The notes below the pieces were generated by a model. It saw only the letters and a program-made list of their open reading frames with translations. It was not told where the DNA came from and did not search any database. From the NCBI GenBank assembly GCA_028283655.1, contig JAPWKE010000003.1, positions 1,054,001 to 1,118,000 on the forward strand: a stretch of DNA of 64,000 nucleotides, given 5' to 3'. Below, in pieces: positions 29,111 to 39,066 of the stretch (position 1 is its first letter; each line of letters begins with the position of its first letter). The position numbers and the translations under genes were made by a program. The DNA comes from Acidobacteriaceae bacterium (lineage in GTDB: Bacteria; Acidobacteriota; Terriglobia; Terriglobales; Acidobacteriaceae).

Positions 29111-29604
29111 CTCTTGTTAGATGAGCATGTCGCGGGTCTTAGAGCGTGGGCATGGACCATTTGCTATCGACTTTCGAGGACACCTGAGCATAGCTAAAGG
29201 GTGTTTGTCGCCTCTCCTCCCCCGAGGGGACATCGCGGGGCGTCGCTTCAACTTCCACGAGCCTCGCCCTCTTCTCACCGCTGCTCTGAGCCTCATGCAT
29301 TTAGGTACCCATCCGATGACATCGTAGTAGCCCCAATCAGAACAGAACGCTGTCAAGCCCTTGTCACGCCGAACTATCTGATTCCATGACGAATATAGTT
29401 TGCGCGAAATTACCACTCAATTCGCTATTCTGAATAGAGAGCTCTTGAATGCCTAACTAGCTAGATTGTCCGACGCACACAGGTGCTCCAACAACCCATG
29501 CAGCATCAGCATGTGGGTTGGCAACCAACCAGGCAATAGGGTGAGGGGCAAAGGAAACGGCCCGGCGGATCGCCGGGCCGTTCTTGTTCCTAAGGCTAAA
29601 GAGC
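29111..29604. other. Intergenic region without recognisable gene
   Basis: 494 bases between the atp terminator and the end of the nuo operon. Part of it (about 29290-29480) is AT-richer than its surroundings. Open frames here are short, lack ribosome-binding sites and resemble no family. An imperfect hairpin is visible near 29491-29521. The only strong structure is the terminator at 29556-29582. Confidence 0.6.
29556..29582. terminator. GC-rich hairpin at the end of the nuo operon
   Basis: 12-bp perfect stem (29556-29567 with 29571-29582) and a 3-nt loop, located 22 bases beyond the nuoN stop. Flanking T-runs are short on both strands, so termination is likely but not certain. Confidence 0.65.
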
Positions 29605-31137
29605 TTAGCGAACCGCCGAAACCGGAGTCTCCGCCACCGGCCCAGGAGCTGCGTCAGGCGTCAACACCGGACCAACCACCAGTGTCGGTGTTGAACGCTG
29701 CAACAGATTGAGCACGCGTCCCGGAACGATACCGAGAGCGAGCGTTCCAAGAGCGCAGGCCGCAACAGCCACGACAGCAATTGGCGAGACCTTCGCTGCG
29801 GGTTCGGCTCCCGTCTGTCCGACCGGACGTGAGAAGAGAGCGATGAGCAAGCGCAGGTAGTAGAAGCAGGCTATACCCGAGTTTGCGAGACCAACAATTG
29901 CCAACCAGGTCATCCCCGAGTGTACGGCCGTCGAGAAAACGTAGAACTTGCCGAAGAAGCCGCCCGTGAATGGGATGCCGATCATCGAGATCAGAAAGAA
30001 GCCAAGTAGCGATGCCAGTACCGGCCGCTTGAGTCCCATGCCCGTGAAATCGTCGATCGTGCGTGCCTTTTCTTCGTAGCCGCCGAGTTGCGTGATTACC
30101 AGCAATGCGCCAACGTTCATCGCTGCATAAGCCGCGGTGTAGAAGCAGGCGGTTGAAACCGCTTCCTGATGAATTCCGACGAAGCCGACCAGCAGGTAAC
30201 CTGCATGGGCGATCGAGGAGTACGCCAGAAGCCGCTTCACGTCCTTCTGCATCAGTGCACCGAAGTTGCCGATACACATCGAAGCCACTGCGAAGACGAG
30301 GATAATCAGCAGCCACTCACCGCGAAGCTCCGGAGCGCCATTGAAGAGCACGCGCAGCAGAACAGCGAAAACCGCAGCCTTCGGAGCCGTTGACATCAAC
30401 GCAACCACTGGAGCAGGAGCGCCCTGGTAGACATCGGGTGTCCACACATGGAATGGCGCCGCCGAGACCTTGAAGCCGAAGCCGATCATCATCATCGCGA
30501 TAGAGAGAACCGCCAGCGTCGGAGTCATCGACGAATGAAGTGTGAGCGCCAGCACTGCGAGTGACGTCGAGCCGGTAGCGCCAAACGCGAGCGCGATACC
30601 GTACAGCGTGAAGGCGGTCGCGAACGAACCAAGCAGGAAGTACTTCAGAGCCGATTCAGAAGCCGTGGCCTGTCCCTTGCGGAAGCCTGCGAGGATGTAC
30701 GTTGCGATCGAGGAGATCTCCAGACCGATGAAGACGAGCAGCAGCTCGACCGAGCAGGTCATCAGCATCATGCCCGTTGCGCCGAAGCAGACCAGCGCGA
30801 AGTACTCGCCAGCGTGCGTGACCGGGCCGTCGAAGTAGTCGAGTGACGCCAGGACAACAGCGATTACGATGGCCGCGATAAGCAGGTGGAAGAAGACTGA
30901 GAAGTTATCGACCTGAACCGTTCCATAGAAGGCGGAGAGGAGACCTGCACCGTTGGAGTCGACCACGCGGTGCTGCAGGATCGCCGAACCACCGGCCAGG
31001 GCCGTTCCCAAAGCGGTGAGCCAGCCGAGGGCTTTACGCGAAGTGCCCACAGGGATCATCGGTTCAGCCATCATCACGATGACACCGGTGATGGTCAGGA
31101 TGACTTCAGGCAGAATTGCAAGGAGGTTGGTGGACAT
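29605..31137 (-). CDS. nuoN: NADH-quinone oxidoreductase subunit N
   Basis: Antiporter-like proton-pumping subunit of complex I, 510 residues with about 14 membrane helices. The proton_antipo_M domain has FGFKVSAAPFHVWTPDVYQG and a lysine-bearing broken helix (MQKDVKRLLAYSSIAHAGYL). The C-terminal tail is Pro/Ala-rich. It is the last gene of the operon, starting directly at the nuoM stop with no intervening base. Confidence 0.96.
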   Translation of the reverse strand: MSTNLLAILPEVILTITGVIVMMAEPMIPVGTSRKALGWLTALGTALAGGSAILQHRVVDSNGAGLLSAFYGTVQVDNFSVFFHLLIAAIVIAVVLASLDYFDGPVTHAGEYFALVCFGATGMMLMTCSVELLLVFIGLEISSIATYILAGFRKGQATASESALKYFLLGSFATAFTLYGIALAFGATGSTSLAVLALTLHSSMTPTLAVLSIAMMMIGFGFKVSAAPFHVWTPDVYQGAPAPVVALMSTAPKAAVFAVLLRVLFNGAPELRGEWLLIILVFAVASMCIGNFGALMQKDVKRLLAYSSIAHAGYLLVGFVGIHQEAVSTACFYTAAYAAMNVGALLVITQLGGYEEKARTIDDFTGMGLKRPVLASLLGFFLISMIGIPFTGGFFGKFYVFSTAVHSGMTWLAIVGLANSGIACFYYLRLLIALFSRPVGQTGAEPAAKVSPIAVVAVAACALGTLALGIVPGRVLNLLQRSTPTLVVGPVLTPDAAPGPVAETPVSAVR

Positions 31138-32730
31138 TTAGCGGGCCTCCCCGGACGAAGCTGGAACCACCGCTTCAGTAGAAGCAGGCACGTAGCTTTC
31201 GGATTCGATGTGCTGGATGGAGCCAGGAGCGAGCTGTGCTGGCTGACTGGCTGTTGCCGTGGCGTAGCTGTCGATGGACTTCATCCAGTACGGTGACGCA
31301 AGACCCATTACCAGGAAGAGAATCGCAAGCGGCCACAGTTCGATGTGCTCGCGGATGGTCAGGTCGAAGCCCTGAACCTCTGCCGAGCGCACACCCAGCT
31401 TGCCGTAGAAGACCTTCTGGATGAGCGTGAGCATGTACGCTGCGCTGAAGACGACGCCTGTCGTTCCAAGCACGGACCACACTGCGTGGTGTGCGGCGAA
31501 GGACTGCATCGCACCTGCAAGGATCAGGAACTCGCCAACGAAACCGTTCATCATCGGCAGGCCAACCGCAGCAAGAGCCGTGATCATAAACATCGTGACC
31601 ATCCACGGGTGCTTGGTCGCCAGCCCACCGTAGTCGCGCATGTCATAGGTGCCGTAGCGTTCATAGAGAAGACCTAGCAGGATAAAGAGCGCCGCGCCAA
31701 TGAGCGACTCGTTCAACAGCTGGAAGACCGCGCCGTTGACACCCATTGCGGTGAAGCTGAATGCACCGAGCACGATGAAGCTGGCATGCGAAAGTGTCGA
31801 GAACGCTGCAAGCTTCTTCAGGTCGTTCTGAACCAGCGCCAGCAACGCGCCGTAGACGATGCCGATTGCGCCAAGCGCCATTAGGAGCGGGGCAATCGCA
31901 TGTGACTGGTCAGGGAAGATGCCAAAGGAGAAGCGCAGGATCGAGTAGAGTCCCAGCTTTCCGGCAAGCACCATCACTGCGCCGGTGGGAGCTTCCTGAA
32001 CTGCGTCAGAGAGCCAGCCGTTCAGCGGGAAGATTGGCACCTTGACACCAAACGCCAGCAGGAACGCCAGCGAGCACCACCACAGGGCCTTCGCACTGGG
32101 GCTGATCGCGTGCTTCGCAGCCAGAGCTACCAGTACCGGGAAGTCGAACGTGCCGGTATGCGAGTAGAGCCAAAGCATGGCAACAAGCAGCAGAGCTGAG
32201 GGAATGAAGGCGTAGATGAAGAACTTCATGCCCGCTTTGCGTCGGTTCTCGGTGCGACCGAAGACGGCGATCATCAGCGCCATCGGGACGAGCGAGAGCT
32301 CCCAGAAGCCGTAATAGAGGAAGAGGTCAAGCGAAACGAAAATGCCAAGCATCGCTACCTGCTGCAGCAGGAAGAGCGTGTAGAAAAGCTTGGTGCGGCT
32401 CTTGATGCTGTTCCAGGAAGCTAGGACGCCGAGCGGAGCCAACAGCCCAGCCAACACGACCAGCCACATGGAGAGGCCATCGACGCCGAGATGGTAGCGG
32501 ATGGCCGGCGAGGCGATCCACTCCGTATTTTGCTCGAACTGGAAGCCCGACACACCGTAGTGAAAGTGGGAGGGGAGGTGCAGCGTGAAGAGGAACGTAA
32601 GCAGCGTCACAACGAGAGCGGCCGCCGCATGCAGCTTGCTGCCTTCACGTTCTGGCAGCAGCGCGAGAAGAATCGCGCCGGCCAGCGGCGTAAAGACAAT
32701 CAGCGAAAGGATGGTGTGATCGAAGTTCAT
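31138..32730 (-). CDS. nuoM: NADH-quinone oxidoreductase subunit M
   Basis: Antiporter-like membrane subunit of complex I, 530 residues. Typical features are YYGFWELSLVPMALMIAVFG with the conserved Glu of helix 5, FLLAFGVKVPIFPLNGWLSD and LVQNDLKKLAAFSTLSHASF with its lysine. There is a 45-residue hydrophilic C-terminal tail after the last helix. The ATG overlaps the nuoL stop by one base (TGATG). Confidence 0.96.
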   Translation of the reverse strand: MNFDHTILSLIVFTPLAGAILLALLPEREGSKLHAAAALVVTLLTFLFTLHLPSHFHYGVSGFQFEQNTEWIASPAIRYHLGVDGLSMWLVVLAGLLAPLGVLASWNSIKSRTKLFYTLFLLQQVAMLGIFVSLDLFLYYGFWELSLVPMALMIAVFGRTENRRKAGMKFFIYAFIPSALLLVAMLWLYSHTGTFDFPVLVALAAKHAISPSAKALWWCSLAFLLAFGVKVPIFPLNGWLSDAVQEAPTGAVMVLAGKLGLYSILRFSFGIFPDQSHAIAPLLMALGAIGIVYGALLALVQNDLKKLAAFSTLSHASFIVLGAFSFTAMGVNGAVFQLLNESLIGAALFILLGLLYERYGTYDMRDYGGLATKHPWMVTMFMITALAAVGLPMMNGFVGEFLILAGAMQSFAAHHAVWSVLGTTGVVFSAAYMLTLIQKVFYGKLGVRSAEVQGFDLTIREHIELWPLAILFLVMGLASPYWMKSIDSYATATASQPAQLAPGSIQHIESESYVPASTEAVVPASSGEAR

Positions 32731-34709
32731 CAGCGGACCGGCACCTGCGTAAAGATGGCAATGAGAAGGATGACGGCAGCGCCAAAGGCGAGCCAGCCAG
32801 CGTAAGAGCGGATGTTACCGGACTGCATCCGGCGCGTGATCGAGCTGAGGCCGCGTGTAATGCCTGCGCCAGCAGCCGGAACACCCTGGACAACACCCGA
32901 TTCAACTACTCCGCCGAGGACGAAGCGCGAGAACATCTGCAGAGGAGCAACGAGGACCGTGCCGTAGATCTCATCGACCCAGTACTTGTGATCGATCAGG
33001 TTGTAAACGGGCTTCATCTTTGCGGCAAGGGCTGCACCGGTACCGGGCTTGCGGTAGTACATGACGTAAGCCACGAAGAAGCCGAGCAGTGCGGTCAGCA
33101 CCGAGATAGCTGCAAGACCAAGTTCAACAGAGTGGTTCGCGACCTCGGGAGCCGCTTCAGCCGCGCTCGAGAAAACAGGAGCGAGGAAGTGCGAGAACTC
33201 AGCGTGACCGTGAAGAGCTTCAGGAACACCCACCCAGCCACCGATGAGTGAAAGCAGAGCCAACACCATCAAGGGTATCGTCATGACCAGCGGAGACTCA
33301 TGCACGTGAATGCCGTGTCCTGCATGTGAGTCATGATGCCCATGATGTGCTTCGGTAGCTTCTTCAAAGCGAGGAGCGCCGAAGAAGGTCTTGAACCAGA
33401 GGCGGAACATGTAGAAGCTGGTAAGACCGGCTGTTATGAGCCCGATGAACCAGGTCACCTTGCCGACCGTCGTACCAGCCGCAAAGGCGGAGTAGAGGAT
33501 TTCGTCCTTCGAGAAGAAGCCCGCGAAGGGTGGAAGACCTGCGATGGCGAGAACGCCGAAGGTCATCGTCCAGAAGGTGATCGGAATTTTCTTCCAGAGG
33601 CCGCCCATCTTGCGCATGTCCTGCTCGCCGCCCATAGCGTGGATCACAGAGCCAGCGGAGAGGAAGAGGAGCGCCTTGAAGAAAGCATGCGTCATCAGGT
33701 GGAAGATACCCGCAGAGTACGCGCCTACGCCGAGAGCGAGCACCATGTAGCCAAGCTGCGAAACGGTCGAGTAGGCCAGGACGCGCTTGATGTCATGCTG
33801 CACCATACCGATCGTGGCTGCCATCAAAGCGGTGGCTGCGCCGATGATCGCGATGGTCGTCATGACCGCAGGCGTCAGAGCAAAAAGGACGTGGCAGCGG
33901 GCGATCATGTAGATGCCTGCTGTAACCATCGTTGCCGCGTGGATGAGGGCCGAGACAGGTGTCGGACCTTCCATCGCGTCCGGAAGCCAGACGTACAGCG
34001 GAATTTGCGCAGACTTGCCGGTTGCTCCGAGCAGCAGCATGAAGCCGATCGTCGTGAGCACGCAGGTGCTGACCTCCGTGTGCGAGGAGAGCTGACGGAA
34101 GACGCTGTCGAAGTTCAGCGTTCCGAAGTGCGCGATGATCAGGAACATCGCGATCAGGAAGCCGAAGTCACCGATACGGTTGACGACGAAAGCCTTCTTG
34201 CCGGCGTTGGCAGCAGAATCCTTGGTGAAGTAGAAGCCGATCAGCAGGTAGGACGCGAGGCCCACACCCTCCCAGCCGACGAAGAGCAGCAGGAAGTTTG
34301 CGCTGAGCACCAGAACCAGCATGAAGAACATGAAAAGGTTCAAGTAGGCGAAGAAGCGCCAGAAGCCGTCCTCATGCGCCATGTAGCCAGCAGAGTAAAG
34401 GTGGATCAGGAAGCCCACGCCGGTGATGATCGCCAGCATGATCATCGTCAGGTGGTCGACCGTGAAGGCGAAGTTGACCTGGAAGCCGGAGACGGCGATC
34501 CAAGGCTTGCTGATGACGCTAAGCGTGAGCGGCGCACCAGCAGACTTCATGTAGATCCAGATGTTCGCAACGATGGCTGCGGGCGCGGCTGTAAAGAGCA
34601 GCGCGATCGCCGTAACGGCAGCGCGGGGCAGCTTGCGACCGAGCGTTCCGTTGAGCAGGAAGCCCACGAACGGCAAAAGCGGAATGTACCAGAGCAGATT
34701 CGGATTCAT
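32730..34709 (-). CDS. nuoL: NADH-quinone oxidoreductase subunit L
   Basis: The largest antiporter-like subunit of complex I, 659 residues, including the long lateral helix region at the C-terminus. Motifs include FVGWEGVGLASYLLIGFYF, TGKSAQIPLYVWLPDAMEGP and VQHDIKRVLAYSTVSQLGYM. A His-rich loop (EATEAHHGHHDSHAGHGIHV, DNA about 33300-33360) lies between late helices. The protein is complete. It lies 18 bases after nuoK. Confidence 0.96.
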   Translation of the reverse strand: MNPNLLWYIPLLPFVGFLLNGTLGRKLPRAAVTAIALLFTAAPAAIVANIWIYMKSAGAPLTLSVISKPWIAVSGFQVNFAFTVDHLTMIMLAIITGVGFLIHLYSAGYMAHEDGFWRFFAYLNLFMFFMLVLVLSANFLLLFVGWEGVGLASYLLIGFYFTKDSAANAGKKAFVVNRIGDFGFLIAMFLIIAHFGTLNFDSVFRQLSSHTEVSTCVLTTIGFMLLLGATGKSAQIPLYVWLPDAMEGPTPVSALIHAATMVTAGIYMIARCHVLFALTPAVMTTIAIIGAATALMAATIGMVQHDIKRVLAYSTVSQLGYMVLALGVGAYSAGIFHLMTHAFFKALLFLSAGSVIHAMGGEQDMRKMGGLWKKIPITFWTMTFGVLAIAGLPPFAGFFSKDEILYSAFAAGTTVGKVTWFIGLITAGLTSFYMFRLWFKTFFGAPRFEEATEAHHGHHDSHAGHGIHVHESPLVMTIPLMVLALLSLIGGWVGVPEALHGHAEFSHFLAPVFSSAAEAAPEVANHSVELGLAAISVLTALLGFFVAYVMYYRKPGTGAALAAKMKPVYNLIDHKYWVDEIYGTVLVAPLQMFSRFVLGGVVESGVVQGVPAAGAGITRGLSSITRRMQSGNIRSYAGWLAFGAAVILLIAIFTQVPVR

Positions 34710-34727
34710 CGGTATCGGTGGCAGCCT

Positions 34728-35030
34728 TTAGTTCTTCATCAGGTCGACCTGGTCGATGCTGAGCGTTTGGCGCGCCCGGAAGAGCGCGATGATGATGGCC
34801 AGACCAACAGCGGCTTCCGCTGCTGCAACGACCATCACGAAGAAGACGAAAATCTGGCCGGAAACCTGGTGCCACATGTGGCTGAAGGCAACGAAGGTCA
34901 GGTTGACGGCGTTGAGCATGAGCTCAATGGACATGAAGATGGTGATGACGTTGCGCTTGATAAGAAACGCAGCCACACCAACGGTGAAAAGAATTGCGGC
35001 CAGAATGAGGTAGTACGCAATAGGAACCAT
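34728..35030 (-). CDS. nuoK: NADH-quinone oxidoreductase subunit K
   Basis: Three-helix membrane subunit of complex I, 100 residues, the normal length. Conserved glutamates lie in helices 2 and 3 ([34 protein letters not shown]). It lies 5 bases after nuoJ. Confidence 0.95.
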   Translation of the reverse strand: MVPIAYYLILAAILFTVGVAAFLIKRNVITIFMSIELMLNAVNLTFVAFSHMWHQVSGQIFVFFVMVVAAAEAAVGLAIIIALFRARQTLSIDQVDLMKN

Positions 35031-35035
35031 GGGGC

Positions 35036-35542
35036 TTAGAGCTCCTTTCGCGCGAGTACAACCGCGCCGAGGATAGCTACGAGGACGAGGATCGAGGTGA
35101 CCTCAAACGGCAGCAGCAGGTTAGTAAAGAGCTGATGCGAGATCTCGACGATGTTGGTCACGACGCTGGACATCCCCGAGCTCGCATGAGCTGTACCGAG
35201 GTTGTTCTTCTCGCGAAGGAAGACGAACGTCAGCAGGCAAAAGATAGCTGCTGCGCCAGGGAATCCGGCGATCGACGCGATGCGCGAGCCCTTGGTTCGC
35301 TCTTCTTCGCCAGCATTCAGAAGCATGATGACGAAAACGAAGAGCACCATGATGGCGCCGGAGTACACGATGACCTGTGCCGCAGCCAGAAACTCCGCGC
35401 CGAGCGAAAAGTAGAGGACCGCGAGCGACATCATCACGACGATCAACGAGAGCGCCGAGTTGATCGGGTGTTTCTGGGCCAGCAGGTTGATAGCGCCCGC
35501 GACGGCCAGCAGTCCGAAGATGATGAACAGTGCAAGTTGCAT
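35036..35542 (-). CDS. nuoJ: NADH-quinone oxidoreductase subunit J
   Basis: Membrane subunit of complex I, 168 residues with five hydrophobic helices. The family stretch [20 protein letters not shown] in helix 3 is evident, including the Tyr and the pi-bulge region. In most bacteria nuoI lies between nuoH and nuoJ; here only 40 non-coding bases separate them. Confidence 0.95.
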   Translation of the reverse strand: MQLALFIIFGLLAVAGAINLLAQKHPINSALSLIVVMMSLAVLYFSLGAEFLAAAQVIVYSGAIMVLFVFVIMLLNAGEEERTKGSRIASIAGFPGAAAIFCLLTFVFLREKNNLGTAHASSGMSSVVTNIVEISHQLFTNLLLPFEVTSILVLVAILGAVVLARKEL

Positions 35543-35582
35543 TGTCTGTTGCTGCTCTTTTCTTGATCTGTTGAAGCTGATT

Positions 35583-36662
35583 CTAAACCGCGCTACGGAA
35601 TGCCATTACCAGAGCCGTTGCAAGGATATTGAGCATGGCGACGGGAAGTAGGAACTTCCAGCCGAAGCTCATCAGTTGGTCGTAACGGAAGCGCGGAACG
35701 GTGGCGCGCACCCAGATGTAAAGGACAATGAAGGAAATTACCTTCGCCACGAACCACAGGCATGGCATCAGGAAGTTGACGACCGCGTTATTCAGGACGT
35801 GATCGAAGATGTGGCCGAAGGGCGAAGTTGCGCCGCCGAGGAAGAGCAGCGAGGCCACGCAGGCGACCGTGATCATGTTGGCGTACTCGGCCATGAAGAA
35901 CATCGCGAACTTCATCGAGGAGTACTCGGTGTGATAGCCCGCGACGAGCTCTGATTCTGCTTCCGGCAGATCGAACGGAGCGCGGTTGGTTTCCGCGTAC
36001 GCCGCCATCAGATAGATGAAGAAGGCGATCGTCTGGAAACCACCGAAGACGTTCCAGCTCAGTGCACCATGTGCTGACTGCGAGCCGACGATGTCGCGGA
36101 GACGAAGCGAGCCAGCGCGCATCACGACGCCGACGAGTGAAAGGCCGAGCGCAAGCTCATAGCTGATGAGCTGCGCCGAAGCACGAAGCGAGCCGAAGAG
36201 CGAGTATTTGTTGTTCGAGCTCCAACCGGAGAGCGCGATCCCGTAAACGCCGATCGAGGTGATGCCGAGGACGACAAGCAGGCCGATGTTGAGATCGGAG
36301 ATGACGCCGAAGTCTACCGTGACACCGTTCACCGTGACCGGTGTCGCTGCGCCGAAGGGGACGACACTGATGGAGATCAGCGCGCAACCGAGAGCGATCA
36401 GTGGAGCCAGCACGAAGAGCGGACGCTCAACGGAGAGAGGCATAAGGTCTTCCTTGAGGAAGAGCTTGATGCCGTCGGCGAGGGGCTGCAGTAAACCGAA
36501 CGGACCGACGCGTGACGGTCCCCAGCGGTTCTGCATGCGCCCGAGCAGTTTGCGCTCGAGCAGCACAGTGTAGGCGACCGCTGTGAGCGTGATCACGAGT
36601 ACGATCACGATCTTCAGGATCGTCAGCAGCAGGAAGGTCAAAAGTGGGGAAAGATGACTCAT
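35583..36662 (-). CDS. nuoH: NADH-quinone oxidoreductase subunit H
   Basis: Quinone-site membrane subunit of complex I, 359 residues with about eight helices. Characteristic loops are ERKLLGRMQNRWGPSRVGPF, AETNRAPFDLPEAESELVAG and the YTEMSSMKF-like HTEYSSMKFAMFFMAEYAN. The protein is full length. It lies 15 bases after nuoG. Confidence 0.96.
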   Translation of the reverse strand: MSHLSPLLTFLLLTILKIVIVLVITLTAVAYTVLLERKLLGRMQNRWGPSRVGPFGLLQPLADGIKLFLKEDLMPLSVERPLFVLAPLIALGCALISISVVPFGAATPVTVNGVTVDFGVISDLNIGLLVVLGITSIGVYGIALSGWSSNNKYSLFGSLRASAQLISYELALGLSLVGVVMRAGSLRLRDIVGSQSAHGALSWNVFGGFQTIAFFIYLMAAYAETNRAPFDLPEAESELVAGYHTEYSSMKFAMFFMAEYANMITVACVASLLFLGGATSPFGHIFDHVLNNAVVNFLMPCLWFVAKVISFIVLYIWVRATVPRFRYDQLMSFGWKFLLPVAMLNILATALVMAFRSAV

Positions 36663-36677
36663 CAGATCTCTTTGCGG

Positions 36678-39053
36678 TTAATCGGCCGACGCCAGGTGGT
36701 CGGCCACTTCGCGGGCCTGGTGGCGCTGCACATCGTTGAGCATCGGCGAGTAAGCCGTGAGCGTGCCCGAGGTGAAGAGCGTGTCGGAAGAGGGAAGCAC
36801 GAGGTCCTTGCGGGCCGTCGCGGTCTGGATCTGCACGAGTCCCGAAGCTGCGGGGGCGATGTGCTGATCGTTGCCGGAAAGGAGCTGGAGGCGAAGAAGC
36901 TTGTCGTAGCCGGGCACGAGGCGCTGGATCTCGTCGAGGATCGCAAATGGATCGAACGGCGAAAGCTTGGGCTCAAGATTGTTGGCTGCAAGCCACACAG
37001 CATGACGATCGGCTTCGCCGGACTGTGCGCCACGGGTCTGGCCGAGATCAGCGCGGAGACCCTTGCCGAAGGGAACGAGCGACTTGACGTCGTGGCCGAG
37101 TTTATCGGCGAGGCGCACGATGAGTTCGAAGTCCGAACGAGTGCCCGCCTTATCTGCTGCCTTTGAGACGAGTTGGACATCGCCGTAGCTGTTGGTGACG
37201 GAGCCGGCCTTCTCGTAGAGGTTCGTTGCAGGGAAGACAACCTCGGCAAGCGCTGCGGTCTCGGTGAGGAACATGTCCTGCACGATGAGCGTGGCGCCTG
37301 CGAGTGAGGCCGCGTCTACACCAAAGCGCTTCACAGGGTTTGCTCCGACGACGTAAAGAGCATCAAGCGAGCCGTTGGCTGCTGCGTCCATCATCGCCAG
37401 TAGATCAAGGCCGGGCTCTGCGGGAGCGTTGTAGGTTGCCGCCAGCGAAGAGCCTGCGAGCGGCTGATAGCCGGGCAGCATGTCGGGCAGCAGGCCCATG
37501 TCCGCTGCGCCGCGCGAGTTTGCGTAATCCGCCGTGAGAGCGAACTTTGCATTCGGCAGTGTCGCGATAAGCTTCGCGAGCTCACCACCTCGTACTTCGT
37601 TGCCGATCACGACGACGAGCTGCTCCTCGGCCTTGATGGCCTCACGGAACGATGAAAGCTCATCTGCCTGGGACAGCGTGGAGGCGGCGTTGGCCTGGGT
37701 ATCATCGCCAGCGAGGTAGCTCGCAAAGGCCCCATAGCCGAACTCGGCGACACGGACGAAGCGGCGTGCCTGACGGCGGAGCTTAATCTCTTCATGGTTC
37801 GCGATGAAGACCTTTGCCTTGTTGAGGCGGACGTTTGTGCGCAGGTTCCATGCGGTAAGAGGAGCCTGATTCGTCGGGTCGCCACCGATCAGAAGGACTG
37901 CAGGTGCTTTCTCAACGTCATGCTGCGAGGCGAAGCGGCCTTCTGCACCCTGAAGTGCTGCGGCGAGCGTGACGTAGTCGGCCGTGCGGTGATGGTCGAT
38001 GTTGTTGGTACCGAGTACCGTGCGGGCAAACTTCTGAAGCAGGTAGTTCTCTTCGTTCGTTGTACGGTTGGAGCCGATGACGCCAACGCCCTTGCCATCA
38101 CGGGCTGCGCGGAGCTTGTCAGCGGCAACGGTGAGGGCTTCTTCCCAGCCCACTTCCACCAGCTTGCCGTTCTTACGGACGAGCGGCTGGGTAAGGCGGG
38201 TTTCGTTGTTGGCAAAGTCGAACGCATAACGGCCCTTGTTGCAGAGGAAGTCGCCGTTGATGCCGCTCTTGTCGCGGTTGTCGCCGCGAACGATCTCTGA
38301 ACCTTCGTTTACGGAGCGGACGCCGAGCGTCGTCTTGCAACCATCGCCGCAGTGCGTGCAGACTGTGGCCACGTGGTTCATCTCCCACGGGCGGGTCTTG
38401 TAGCGATAGGTGCCAGAGGTGAGTGCGCCTACGGGGCAGGCGTCGATGCACATGCCGCACTGCTCGCAATCAACCTGGGCGAGGTGCTCGGGTGAAAGTT
38501 CTGCGGGAACGTTCGGCGCGATGACTGCGGAAGAGCCGCGGTTCTGGATACCGAGAGCGAAGACGTCCATGCCTTCGCCGCACATACGTACGCAGCGGTA
38601 GCAAAGGATGCAGCGTGGGCGATCGAAGTAAACAACCGGCGACCACTGCTGCTCTTCGCGATGGTTCTTCGGTTCAGCGTAGAAGGATTCCGCTGCGCCA
38701 TATTTGAACGTCATGTCCTGCAGTTCGCACTCGCCGCCAGCGTCGCAAACTGGGCAGTCGAGCGGATGGTTGCCGAGCAGGAGTTGCAGCGTCGCCTTGC
38801 GGGCTTGCGCAATCTCGGGTGACTCGGTCGTCACATTCATGCCTTCAGCGACCGGAGTGGTGCACGCGGTCTGCAGCTTGGGCATCTTTTCGATGCGCAC
38901 GACGCACATGCGGCAGGCAGCCTGCAGCGAGAGCCCAGGATAGTAGCAAAAGGCGGGGATCTCGATGCCAGCAGACTTGCAGGCGTCAATGAGCAGCGTG
39001 CCCGCGGCAGCGGTCAGCTTCTTTCCATCGACTGTGAAGTTCACATCAGCCAT
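36678..39053 (-). CDS. nuoG: NADH-quinone oxidoreductase subunit G
   Basis: Peripheral-arm iron-sulfur subunit of complex I, 791 residues. The [2Fe-2S] ligands are C36, C47, C50 and C64. The His-Cys3 cluster is H96/C100/C103/C109 (GNHPLDCPVCDAGGEC). Further motifs are CILCYRCVRMC (148-158) and CEQCGMCIDACP (196-207). A four-cysteine site begins CTHCGDGC at 232 with its fourth Cys about 32 residues later, the position of cluster N7 found in some lineages. A molybdopterin-oxidoreductase-like domain fills the rest. It lies between two unknown ORFs upstream and nuoH downstream. Confidence 0.95.
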   Translation of the reverse strand: MADVNFTVDGKKLTAAAGTLLIDACKSAGIEIPAFCYYPGLSLQAACRMCVVRIEKMPKLQTACTTPVAEGMNVTTESPEIAQARKATLQLLLGNHPLDCPVCDAGGECELQDMTFKYGAAESFYAEPKNHREEQQWSPVVYFDRPRCILCYRCVRMCGEGMDVFALGIQNRGSSAVIAPNVPAELSPEHLAQVDCEQCGMCIDACPVGALTSGTYRYKTRPWEMNHVATVCTHCGDGCKTTLGVRSVNEGSEIVRGDNRDKSGINGDFLCNKGRYAFDFANNETRLTQPLVRKNGKLVEVGWEEALTVAADKLRAARDGKGVGVIGSNRTTNEENYLLQKFARTVLGTNNIDHHRTADYVTLAAALQGAEGRFASQHDVEKAPAVLLIGGDPTNQAPLTAWNLRTNVRLNKAKVFIANHEEIKLRRQARRFVRVAEFGYGAFASYLAGDDTQANAASTLSQADELSSFREAIKAEEQLVVVIGNEVRGGELAKLIATLPNAKFALTADYANSRGAADMGLLPDMLPGYQPLAGSSLAATYNAPAEPGLDLLAMMDAAANGSLDALYVVGANPVKRFGVDAASLAGATLIVQDMFLTETAALAEVVFPATNLYEKAGSVTNSYGDVQLVSKAADKAGTRSDFELIVRLADKLGHDVKSLVPFGKGLRADLGQTRGAQSGEADRHAVWLAANNLEPKLSPFDPFAILDEIQRLVPGYDKLLRLQLLSGNDQHIAPAASGLVQIQTATARKDLVLPSSDTLFTSGTLTAYSPMLNDVQRHQAREVADHLASAD

Positions 39054-39066
39054 AAACGTTGGTGTC

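Noticed and set aside
29117-29416. 99-codon minus-strand open frame in the gap after the atp cluster
   Set aside because: No ribosome-binding site, Arg-rich random-looking composition and no similarity; treated as non-coding.
29491-29521. Imperfect hairpin (ACCCATGC ... GCATGTGGGT)
   Set aside because: Stem with a bulge and no flanking T-run or gene context; not enough to call a terminator or repeat.
33333-35039. 568-codon plus-strand open frame
   Set aside because: It is antisense to nuoL and nuoK, very rich in Asp/Glu/Arg/His, has no recognisable domain and no ribosome-binding site; a by-product of GC-rich codon bias on the other strand.
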